Positions 21,156-31,299 of a DNA stretch of 64,000 nucleotides are shown here, one piece after another. The position numbers and the translations under genes were made by a program. Within the stretch, counting starts at the first letter, position 1; every line of letters begins with the position of its first letter. The notes beneath the pieces are model-generated. The model was not told the DNA's origin. It did not search any database and was given only the letters and a program-made list of their open reading frames with translations. This stretch comes from Paracyclopina nana (taxonomy: Eukaryota > Arthropoda > Copepoda > Cyclopoida > Cyclopettidae), in assembly GCA_019096065.1 (NCBI GenBank), contig JAGUCH010000002.1:5406501-5470500 (forward strand), in the 5' to 3' direction.

Positions 21156-24100
21156 TCACACCCTCCTAATCCGAGGAAGTTGAATCATTGCAAATCTGCT
21201 CCTCTTCTCCGGCAATTTCTGGGCCAGTGGCACCCATTGGTGGCCAATCAAGGTTTCCATGGAGTCTAGAATGACCTTATTGCCTTTGGAGTCGACTGTT
21301 TCTCCTCCGGACAGAGTCAAATGCTTTCCCATAACCATCAAGCCTGGAAATCTCCTCCCTTCACGAGCTCTGCCCAGGCTTTTCCACTTCATATCCATCA
21401 AGTCAAAAAATTCAACAGGCCTGATCGCGGAATGCAAATCTGAAGTTCCACCCGCCACAATTATTCCCGGTTTGCCTTGAATTTCAGCTTTGATGCAGGA
21501 ATGCTAAAAATAAAAAATGAAAAAAAAATGGCCATGAAGAAGATAATTGACCTTACTTGTCGCCTGGGAAAATGCATGGGCTCTTCAAACAAAAACGTTT
21601 TACCATAAAAGTCCATTATGAGGGCTTGGGACTCATGGCCATGGCCCCCAGTAACGAAAATTGCCGTGTCATTGATTGCTACTGCGCAATGGTCATACGT
21701 AGGATTCGGCAGTGCGAGCTTTGACAAAGTTTTCCAGGCTTTGGGCTTACTTGTGCTCAAGACTTCAATGGTGTTGAGGGGAGTTGGGTACTTGTGCCCA
21801 CCCAAGGCTACTACAAATCTTCCCATGGTGGTGACAGCTGCCCCGAGTCTGTGGGAATGCATTGGAGTACCCAATGGTACCCACGCATTATGGGATACTC
21901 TATAAGTGAAGCATTGGCCTGGCAATGTTACGTGCTGGTGATAGTGGTCCTCTATGATTGTTCCTGGGCTGCATACATGCAAAGTTTTGTGTATCACGGT
22001 GGCATGAATGCCAAAGTGGCCCATAGGAAATGTTGGTGGCAAAGGGGCAACCGTTGGTGCCACAGGATCGTCAAGAGGACCGATGACCCCAATTTGAGGA
22101 ATGGGCCCTGACGGTCCATAGCCACCAAAAAGGCATTGCACATATTGAACTGTGGGTTTGAAGTCTCCGCTTGAATCAACATCGAAGTAATCATCTGGGA
22201 AAGCCTCCTCGGAAATCATCATCACTTCGTCCATGTCGATCTCATTATCTTCCGCTCCACCTGGCAACATGACAGAATCAATTAGTGAAACAGTCTTCAT
22301 TTTAGATGGAACTCCAACTGAGGGATAAAGAGATGGAGTAAAAGTTGTTGGTGTAACGGGCGTTGAATAAGTAGAAGATAGTGATGTATGATTGAATTGC
22401 GTTGCTGAAGAAGAAGTTGTTGATGAAGTTATTGCATTTTGTGGAGAAGAAGGTGCAGGAGAGTATGTTGCTGTATAATCTGGAGCATGTGAATCTGGTA
22501 CTGAAGTAGGTGTTGGAGGTTCCGTTAAAAGAGAATCAGGTGCTTCAGAACATATTGAGAGAGAGTCTGCCGAAGCAGAGCCTATTGCAAGTGAATCGGG
22601 TAAAACGTGCAAAGGAGAGTCTGCTGAAGGAGAATCTGATTCTAGAGAAACAGGTGTTGGAGATACGGTTGAGGGAGACTCAGTTGTAGTTGAACCTGAT
22701 TCCAAAGAAAAAGGTGATGTAGAGGCTATTGAAGGAGACTCAGATGTTGGAGAATCTGATGTAGGCGAATCTGATTCCAAAGAAACAGGTGCAGGAGATT
22801 CGGTTGAAGGAGAATCAGGTGTAGTTGAATCTGGGGCTAAAGAAATTGATGCAGGAGATTCAGTGGAGGGAGAATCTGATGTAGGAGATTCCGCTGTAGT
22901 AGAATCCGGTGTAGGGGAGCCAGTTGAAGGTGAATCTTGTGCAGAATCAGGTGTAGACAAATCTGGTGCAGGTGCTGAAGGTGAGTCTGATGCATAAAAA
23001 TAAAGTGCAATAGAGTCTGTGGAAGAATCATGCAAAATGTAGCTGCAAGGTGTTTAAAAACTCCATAGACACAGAGTTGCGAGTGAGTGGTTCCAAAGTT
23101 TTTTTGTCTGGTGTTTTTAAAACTGTTTGTGGTGAATCAAGTGACTTCATAATTCGAAAACCGTTGTACGTTTTGGCAGGTTTTGAAATCACAGTGATAT
23201 TTTGGTGCTTGCAAGTTTTTATTAGAAAAATTAAAAATATGGTCTTTTATTGCTTGGAAAGCAAAACACTAAAATTATTTGGCTATTATGAGGCTACTTT
23301 CCATAAAAACATTAGCTTATTAGACAATATAAAACAATTCTGGTGAGGTAGTCTCATATTTTTTTAAATTCGCGAGTGCGAGCACGGAGCGAAAAAAGTA
23401 CCACACACCCATACGGACTAAAACGGCCGTAACTTTGCCGTTACGTAACATATCCGCGATTTAGGCACATCGTTGGAATCGGGTCTGCGGGCCCTTTAAT
23501 TTGAGCCCAAAAAAGTCGCCAAAATACAACATATGGCTGCGTGCACTTTGCCGCTAGCCGTTTGCCCCTAGCCATTTACCCCTAATGTGTTTGCCCCTAA
23601 GATTTTTGCCCCTAAAAACTTTTGCCGACAAGACATTTTCCCTTAGACACATTTGCCCCTAGACATGTTTGCCCCTGGGATTTTTGCCCCTGAAGACGCT
23701 TGCCCGTTAGATGTTTGCCCCTGGATATATTTTCCCCTTGTACTTTTGCCCCTAGGACTTTTGCCCCTTGGACTTTTGCCCCTTGGACTTTTGCCCCTAG
23801 GACTTTTGCCCCTTGGACTTTTGCCCCTAGAACTGTTGCCCCTCGTACTTTCGCCCCTTTTACTTTTGCATCTTAGATGCTTGCCCACAATATTTTCACT
23901 TGATTATTTCCTGATGATATGCATTCTAAAGTAATTTTACATAACAAAACCTTCTTTATCCGGACTCCTAACCTAACCTGATCCTATCCAAAACTATCAT
24001 TTTTTTCTGCTTTTTACAAATAACAGTTTTATTAATTTTTTAATAAGCTGATTGGATTGAGGCAATATATGTTATCTTATCCCTAAAATCACTTATTTTA

Positions 24101-27100
24101 GGCATTTTTATAGTCCAATTGGCGCTGAAAGTTCATTTCAAATTGGACAAATTGTCAACTCGAGTCAACAGTGCAGTGGCAACCTACCCATGAGCAAAAT
24201 AACCCAAGGCAAAATTCCCAAGGGCCAAATTTTACTGGTACTTGGGGCAAAAGTGCCTGAGGCAAACATCCCTACCCAACCAGAATTTTAGTTACCGATT
24301 CGGACCTGAATAGTTCCCGAATTGGCAAAATGAGCTTTTCGGGAGCTTTTCATTGATGAAAACTTCTCGAGTGCTTGGGAACAAATCAGGAACTTTAAGC
24401 TCAATAACTTTTCAACAATTTCTCAGTGTGAAAAGCTATTGACTGCTCGGTAACTATTCAATAGGTTTAGCTCAGTAACTTTTCAATAATGAATATGACT
24501 TGACTATTCAAGAACTATTCAGAAACTTTGATTTCAGCAACTTTTCAACAATGAATACTTCTTGACTATTCAAGAACTATTCAGTAATGTTCAATTCAAC
24601 AACTTTTCAATAATGAATACTTTTTGATAATTCAAGAACTATTCAAGAACTTTCAATCATCAACTTTTCAACAATAAATTATGCTTAATTTTTCAAGAAC
24701 TATTCAGTAATGTTCATTTCAGCAACTTTTCAGCAACAAAAGCTTCTTGACAATTCAAGAACTATGCAAGAGATTATGTTCAGTAGCTTTTCAATAATGA
24801 ATGAAACTTGAATATTCAATTACAATTCAGGAGTGTTCATGTCAATAACTTTTCAAGAATGATTTCAGTTCAAGTTCAAAAACTATTCAGTGACAACTGG
24901 ACTTAAAAGACATTTCCAAGTACTCTAAAAATTAAAGCTAGCTCCATCTAGAGTATGTTCTGCACAATATTATAGCTAAAAAAAGCCCAAATCAGAGTGG
25001 GACATCTGTGGTCTAGAGGCAAGGCGCTGGATTCCAAATCTGAGGGTCATGGGTTCGAATCCACCATGGGTAAACTTTCTTTCTAGCTTTTCTAACTTTC
25101 TTTCTTTCACTTAAAATCCATCATAGAAAGAGAAAGCTTAATCAAAAAGCTAGAAAGCTCCCCAAAAAATTAATTTTTGACAGGTCCTTGAATATAACTG
25201 AAATCAAGTCCTTGAATATTAACTGAAATCAATTCCTGAAAAGTTCCTGAAAAGTTCCTGAATATTCTGCTGAAAGTGGCCAAGCATATGAAATAATCAG
25301 GAAGTAATCAAGATTGAATTTCAGTTACTTTTCATGAGATAATCAATTTCTCAGCAATGAATTCCGTCACGGATTAAATCCCTATTCGCGAAGTATTCAA
25401 GATCAAATTTGATATCAAAATGGTCCCGAGTATTAACCGATAATTTCGGCAAAATTCTGGTTGGGTAGGGGTAAAAATCCAAGGGAAAAAATCCAAGGGG
25501 CCAAAAAAATCCAAGGGGCAAAAATCCAAGGGGCAAAAATCCAAGGGGCAAATATATCCAGGGGCAAACATCTATGGGGCAAGTGTCTTCAGGGGCAAAA
25601 ATCCTTGGGGCAAGCTTGTCTAGGGGCAAAAATCCAAAGGCCAAATGTCTTGGGGGTGACTGTCTCTTAGGACAAAAATCTTAGGGGCAAACGGCTACAG
25701 GGTCAAACGGCCTGGGGCAAACATATCAGGGGTAAACGGCTAGGGGCAAAAGTCTTGAGACCTAGGACCTTTCCATGTGCTTGTTCAAAAAATAAAACTG
25801 AAAAACGGTTTTTGATGGTACAAAAAAATTGGTCTTTGGCAAGTAGCAAAAGAAGTAAACAAATAAGTAAACATCCAGTACGTAAAAAGTAAACAAAAAC
25901 GTAAATAAACAATGAAAACGGTCTTGCAAAAACGGTTTTGCGTGGTACATTTTTTTGTACCTCAAAACCAAAAGTGAGCACATGGAAAGGACCCAAGTCA
26001 TATTGCTATCTTAATAATTAGTTTCCCTTGTCTCAGCAGTCTATTAAATAAACATGCAAGCTCCAGCGCTGAGCCCTGAGCAACCTGAGGTGAAAAATCT
26101 GGACCTATCCGAAAACTATATGAAAAACTGAGCCACTTTGTGCTTCAGAGCCAACTCAGCATTCTGACTCTAGGTAGGGCAGAAAGCCTGTGCAAACTTG
26201 GACCAGGCTGAAATTGTAACGCCAATATCTCAGCGCTGTGTTGTCTGGCATGGCAATGTCAAACTTACATTATTTCATAGCCATGTTGCTAGCTCACTTA
26301 TTAGTTTCCCTGTTTCAGCAGTCTATTAAATCAACATGCAAGCTCCAGTGCTGAGCCCTGACCAGCCTGAGGTGGAAAATCTGGTCATATCCTGAAACTG
26401 CATATAAAACTGAGCCACTTTGTGCTTCAGAGCCGACTCAGCATTCTGACTCTAGGTATTCTGACTCTTAAACATTGTAAGTAGGAAAGGATGGAAAAAA
26501 TACCTGACTTACCTGATGTTATTTCTGGTTCTTGTTCCTCGGGTGATGTTGAAGGTTGAGCCATTGGGGTAGACGTCTCGGGCTCAGCCATTGGTGCTTG
26601 TGCCTCAGATTTAGATGCATTTATCTCAGCAATCGGTGTTGGCGAACCAGCTGTGGGAGCAGTTGATTCTGCTATGGTTGCAGTAGGAGACTCAGTAATT
26701 GTGGGAGTTGATTCAGATTTGGGAGGAGTTGGCTCAGCAATCGAAGGAGTTGACTCAATAATTGGAGGAGTTGACCCGGTAATGGGAGGAGGAGTTGACT
26801 CAGTAATTGGAGGAGTTGACTCAGTAATTGGAGGAGTTGACTCACTAATTGGAGGAGTTGACTCAGTAATTGGAGGAGTTGACTCAGTAATTGGAGGAGT
26901 TGACTCAGTAATCGGAGGAGTTGACTCAGTAATCGGAGGAGTTGGTTCAGCTAGTGGAGTAGTAGACTCAGCCATTGAAGCAGGTGTCTCAGCAGTGGGC
27001 GTTTCATTCTCAGATTCGGTAGCCGATTCAGGAGGAGGAGTGCTTGACTCAGCTTTCGCATTTGTGGCTTCTACAAAAGTGGGCGCATCAACAAAGGAGG

Positions 27101-27491
27101 AAGCTGAGACAAAGCTGGGGTTAAGTTTACCTGACTCAGTAACTTCATCTTTGACTTGCTTGCCCAGCCTATTGCTGCTGGATTTGCCACATTTGGAAAT
27201 AGGCGGCTTCGCTGGGCCAGTCAAGCAGTTTGAACATGGCTGCCTCTTAGAGCACTCTTTGAATAAAATGCATTTTGCAGCAAAAAACGAAAAATGACTG
27301 CAGCCTGGATTGCCTGAGCAAGACTTTTGGCAGCTCTCAGCACTCAATAGGACATTTTGCTCTACCAAAATTACACTGCTGATTGAAAATTGGCATGTAG
27401 ATCCAACCTGCAATAACTCGCAGGAATACACCAACTTCTCAGTGAAAATGGTCAACAAAACACAAATAGCCATGACTTGCTTGGAAGCCAT
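21156..27491 (-). CDS. Secreted apple/PAN + mucin-like + kelch-repeat protein
   Basis: Proposed single gene of three exons read leftward: 27491..26513, 23016..21557 and 21503..21156 (928 residues). The donor at 26513 leaves one base, and the acceptor TTCCACAG before 23016 needs exactly one, so the frame continues. Exon 1 has a signal peptide (MASKQVMAICVLLTIF), an apple/PAN-like Cys-rich domain (CQKSCSGNPGCSHFSFFAAKC) and a tandem TPPITES stalk. Exon 2 starts with a long Ser/Pro/Asp-rich region of SPTPDS-type repeats, then kelch-like blades (VALGGHKYPTPLNTIEVL, FVTGGHGHESQALIMDF). The last exon continues them (IIVAGGTSDLHSAIRPVEFFD). The role is unknown; an extracellular adhesion/mucin-like protein fits. 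If the long intron is not real, these are two genes and the kelch part lacks a start codon. Confidence 0.6.
24400..24895. repeat. About 62-bp tandem repeat (AACTTTTCAACAATGAATAC unit)
   Basis: Roughly eight diverged units each start AACTTTTCAANAATGAAT and contain TTCAAGAACTATTCAG. They lie within the nested element at 24270-25470. Confidence 0.65.
25000..25071 (+). other. tRNA-derived sequence (SINE head or tRNA pseudogene)
   Basis: A-box-like TGGTCTAGAGGCAAGG and a perfect B box GGTTCGAATCC at tRNA spacing, with TTCCAAA in the anticodon-loop position. The acceptor stem does not pair and the T stem has only two good pairs, so a functional tRNA is unlikely. Confidence 0.45.
25765..25993. mobile_element. 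229-bp MITE with about 17-bp TIR
   Basis: GGACCTTTCCATGTGCT at 25765 is mirrored by AGCACATGGAAAGGACC at 25977-25993 (one mismatch). It is non-coding. A second internal repeat pair (AAAACGGTTTTTGATGGTAC and AAACGGTTTTGCGTGGTAC) is in direct orientation. No target duplication was identified. Confidence 0.6.
26000..26455. repeat. Direct repeat, two copies about 283 bp apart
   Basis: 26000-26176 and 26282-26455 share long blocks including AGCAGTCTATTAAAT, CATGCAAGCTCCAG and CTGAGCCACTTTGTGCTTCA. They lie in the intron of the apple/kelch gene just past the exon-1 donor. Non-coding on inspection. Confidence 0.75.
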
Positions 27492-27880
27492 CTTGATCAG
27501 GAATGAGTTTGCTGCTTGTCTTTATGATCTGGCCAATAAAACAAATTCCAAACTTGTGCCTTTGAAGATGATTTTTGAGTCATAAATCCTATTTCGTGAG
27601 CATGTGATGACCTTTAAAAACAAGGAAAAAATATCAATGCCTCTCATTTCCGAGTTCTCGGAATTATTTTGCTCTTTAGCTTTGATCTGGTCTCTCACAT
27701 ATGTAAATGTTGCATGCGACGAAAAATTAAAAATTCTGCCAGCATTTTCATATTATAGATTCAGTAGTCTGGGAACGCTATTGAAAATGCTGGCATTTTC
27801 AGACTATATTGCCTACTTTCTGTAATCCGGGAACTGGCATCGCGTTACAGCAAATGTAAACAACATCTTACGTTTGTTAG

Positions 27881-28360
27881 TAGTGATGGAACGAGCCGGA
27901 AATTTTCAGCTTGATCAAGCTTCAAGCTTTTTGAAAAGTGTTCGAGCGATCCCAAGCTTTTGAAAATTATTATCAAGCTTTTTCAAGCTCAAAATTTCAC
28001 ATTTCAAGCTTTTTTCAAGCTTTTCACTTTTTTAGAATTTTAACATAAAAAATGGCGATTGGTCACCAGATTTGACAAAATTACTCAAAAAGCGCAAATA
28101 ATGACAGATATAGCTTTAACTTAGATTTAAGTTCTCCCTCAAGTATTAGTTAATTTTAAAATCAGCCCTTTTTATTTTGATAAAAAATGGAGTAAGTTTT
28201 TTTGGGTGTCAAGCTTTTTCAAGCTTTGCATTTTTGGGTTTCAAGCTTTTTCAAGCTTTTCAAAATTTGGTTCGAGCGATCCCAAGCTTTTTGCTTATGT
28301 AGCTCAAGCTGGGTTTCAGCTTCAAGCTTTCAAGCCAAGCTGAAACTCGTTCCATCACTA
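27881..28360 (+). mobile_element. hAT-like MITE, family A, copy 1
   Basis: 480-bp element with 15-bp TIR TAGTGATGGAACGAG / CTCGTTCCATCACTA and a perfect 8-bp target duplication TTTGTTAG (27873-27880, 28361-28368). The interior is full of TCAAGCTTTTTCAAGC motifs. It lies about 105 bp upstream of the AK2 start codon. Confidence 0.85.
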
Positions 28361-28465
28361 TTTGTTAGTCGTGACAGATTTTGCATGAAGTTAGGGTCAA
28401 ATTCTAACAACTGTTTGATGAAACTTGCTTCTTCGCCCGGTGAAATAGGCCAAAATTGACTCACT

Positions 28466-29868
28466 ATGCCAGTAGAAGCTAAAGATGCCATTGCCAATTT
28501 CAATCGGGGAATACGAGCTGTCCTTTTAGGGCCTCCGGGATCCGGAAAAGGAACCCAAGTAAGAGCTTTCAACTACTTTTAGGCAGTTGTGATGGATCAT
28601 CGTGCAATTATAAGTCATTATCATTTTCTCAGGTGGTAACAGCTGTTTTACTAATTAGCAAATTATGTGTGATACGTAAAAACTCCTGTTTAATTACGCA
28701 TGAAAATTCATAGAACGGAAATTATTTAGCTGGGTTAATTTACTTATTTGAGCGTTTTCTGATTAATCTTCATTAGATAAATGTAATTACAATCGGAGTA
28801 TTCTTGTATTTGTGCTACAAATGCTTGCCATCCTGCCATTTAAGTTCAATCAAAAAAAGGCTTTTAAAAGCGGATCTACCTGAGCCATAAAAAATCAATT
28901 TCGTTGAAAACTATCTATTGCATGAAATATTATCTTTTCAGGTGCATTTGTATATTGTTTAGAACTCTGCCTTTTTTTTAAATAAAGCAATTTTGTCACA
29001 TGATCAATGCATTGCGCTAGTGCATGACTTTGCCACGTGACCATGCACGACCTTTGGTTTTAATGCATGTTTATGTATCATTTCAGTCGCCTAAACTTAT
29101 GAAGGATTACTGCGTTTGTCATTTGGCAACGGGCGACCTATTGAGAGCTGAAGTGGGGAAAGGCACTCCCCTTGGAAAGGCTATCAAGACTGAGATTGAT
29201 GCAGGTCGACTAGTCAATGATGAGCTTGTTTTGCGAATGGTTTCTGACAATCTGGATAAGCCGGAATGCAAAAATGGCTTTTTGCTTGATGGCTTCCCAA
29301 GGACCCCAGTCCAGGCTGAAAAGCTCGAGGAGCTTCTAGATCAGCGCAATGAGCCTCTGGATTGCGTGATTGAGTTTAAAATCGATGACGGGCTCCTTTT
29401 CAGACGCATTTGTGGTCGGTGGTTTCACTTGAAATCCGGCCGTTCTTATCATGAGGAGTTTTATCCGCCTAAGGTCCCTGGCAAAGATGATGTGAGTAGG
29501 CTTTCAAATAGAAATCGTTGAATGATCGCTAATGCTCATTATAAAGATCACTGGTGAGCCCTTGATTCGAAGAGCTGATGATAACCCCGAGACCCTTAGG
29601 AAACGATTGGCAACTTATCATAAAGAGACATCGCCCTTGGTCAAATTTTACCAGCGAAGGAGACTTTTGCGAACCGTAGATGCTTCTTTGGACTCGACAA
29701 CTATTTATGAAAGTATCAAGCAAATCTTCGAAAATATGAAAGGTATACTTTTGCCTCTCGCCGTGCAAAACTCGTCAACTGGAGGACAATTATTTTTCCG
29801 TTGCAGTCTACAATGACGAGTTGTTCAATACCCGAGGTCGTTCACGATCATCTGCTGCCGGTCGCTAA
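28466..29868 (+). CDS. AK2: Adenylate kinase 2-type
   Basis: Exons 28466..28558, 29087..29491, 29547..29742 and 29807..29868 give 251 residues (AK2 about 240). The P-loop GPPGSGKGT is at residues 22-30. The NMP-binding and core segments [13 protein letters not shown] and [17 protein letters not shown], the LID domain ([16 protein letters not shown]...DD) and [17 protein letters not shown] all match AK2 of the mitochondrial intermembrane space, which converts AMP + ATP to 2 ADP. The last exon adds a divergent tail ([16 protein letters not shown]). The first intron (528 bp) is long for this window. The MITE just upstream means the promoter or 5' UTR is partly transposon-derived. Confidence 0.93.
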
Positions 29869-30121
29869 CCGTATTCTGGCACAAAAATGTCGGGCTTAAA
29901 ATCAGTGCTGTTACTCTTCATGACCATATTAGTTGTGCGTCACCAGTGCCTAGCTGTTTTCTATGAGGGACAGTGACAAAATGCACGACTACAATTTTTC
30001 TAATCAACTTGCCATTAACAATGCTGATTTTGTGGTGATAAAAACGTTAATAATAAAGTAATGCAGGTGTTGTGCACTGTAGTGAACACATGATAATTGC
30101 ATGAACATTTAGTGCCTCGTT

Positions 30122-31229
30122 ATGCGTCTTGGGGACAGCATGGTTGAAAAGATCCTTAGAAGGGCGGGCCAATTAGTCTATTTAGCTGTCTTCATTGCCA
30201 GCTTGGTCACATTGATGAGTCAGCTTTTGGAGCTATTGGAGAAGGCGTCCAGTGAAGCTGTAGGAATAACAACTCAATACTACTCTCCTAAAACATTAGC
30301 TTTTCCTGCCATGACTGTCTGTCACAAGGGTTTCTATAAAAATGCCTCCACTATGGAAATTTACGCTCTGGACGACCTCATAACAGATTATACCTTGCAC
30401 GAATTGAGCAATTTACAGGCTGAAATTCGCCCCGTTTTTTTCCGATATGGAGGGATATGCTACACTATTGAATTAAAGGAAACCGCTACATGGTCCACTG
30501 ATATACTTACTTTCCTTTTCAAAAGGCATCCCCTGATCGTAATTCTTATGTGTGAAATGTTGAAATGTTACCTTATTGTTTGAAACGCAGGTTTACCTAC
30601 ATGTGCCAGGGGCAGAATATTGGTTCCAATACGGAGTTAATCCTAATTTGGGGTTTCACGCTGTGCCAGTCAACCCAAAAAATGAAGACTTCATTTCCGC
30701 ATTCGTGGTACCATTGCGAAGGAATCGTATTTCGAAAAAACGATTGCCCTGCCATGAAAATGTGACATTCAAGGAATTTACCCAATGCATAATGACCAAG
30801 ATGCCCAAATCTGCAAATTGCAACTTCTTTGTTCAAGAATTTGGGGGAGATCTCCCGAGCTCACCTCACTGTGACAATTATACAGCAACCTACGCGGAAG
30901 CAATGACATTTTTGGAATCGGCAAAAAATGGGCTGGGCGAATGCTTTCGAAATTGCAATGATTTTGACTACAAAGCGAATCCAACTGAGCTTAATAAAAT
31001 TAGTCTGGTTGTCGGAAGCGGCGTTTACTTGCCAGACGAGGTCAACGCTTTGCTGATGGCGTATCAAATCTCAGAAATTCAAATGGTCTCAGAATACTTA
31101 TTGTATGATATTAATGTCATCATTGGCACTTTTGGTGGGAGCTTGGGCCTGTTTTTAGGTGTTTCAATCCTCACATTGGCTGAATTGGTGTTTCTCACGC
31201 TTCCTGCACGACTTTTTCGAAATAAATAA
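30122..31229 (+). CDS. DEG/ENaC-family sodium channel subunit, short form
   Basis: Exons 30122..30538 and 30591..31229 join in phase 0 to 351 residues, well below the 450-700 usual in the family. TM1 is LVYLAVFIASLVTLMSQLLELL. The post-TM1 segment includes the family-typical FPAMTVC. TM2 begins after LLYDINVIIGTFGGSLGLFLGVSILTLAELVF, containing the Gly-x-Ser pore signature. The extracellular domain has fewer cysteines than normal (palm/thumb regions reduced), and the cytoplasmic tail is only a few residues (LPARLFRNK). It is a ppk/ASIC-like cation channel subunit by homology; whether it conducts is open. A different, longer splice form cannot be excluded. Confidence 0.8.
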
Positions 31230-31299
31230 AACGGAACTCTTCGTGTTGCATTATTGCCTATTTATTATACTGAAACTACCAATAAGATAATCCTGCCTC

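Larger units (their letters stand above)
24270..25470. mobile_element. Nested element with 20-bp TIR, interrupting the GCCCC array
   Basis: CCCTACCCAACCAGAATTTT at 24270-24289 is the exact reverse complement of 25451-25470. GGGGCAAA-type repeats flank both sides, so this about 1.2-kb unit inserted into the array. It contains a roughly 62-bp satellite and a tRNA-like segment but no coding region. No clear target duplication was found. Confidence 0.6.
23536..25757. mobile_element. Fold-back structure of inverted TTTGCCCCTNGGA 15-bp arrays
   Basis: The left arm (23536-23885) is tandem copies of a 15-bp unit like ACTTTTGCCCCTTGG. The right arm (25471-25757, with a fragment at 24195-24268) is the same unit in reverse complement. 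Non-repetitive landmarks inside the arms also match in mirror order (GCCGTTTGCCCCTAG at the outer ends, GATGTTTGCCCCTGGATATAT near the inner ends). Long inverted repeats made of short tandem units are the plan of Drosophila Foldback elements. It sits in the intron of the apple/kelch gene. No transposase is seen. Confidence 0.6.

Noticed and set aside
22837-23031. Minus-strand ATG frame at the start of the Ser/Pro repeat region as the kelch gene start.
   Set aside because: It is in the wrong frame relative to the kelch repeats; the repeat makes several frames open. The correct frame has no ATG there, supporting an upstream exon.
23536-23885. CRISPR-like direct repeats.
   Set aside because: Units are contiguous 15-bp tandem copies without spacers, in a eukaryotic intron, with no cas-like genes.
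25000-25071. Functional tRNA gene.
   Set aside because: A and B boxes are good, but the acceptor stem and most of the T stem do not pair.
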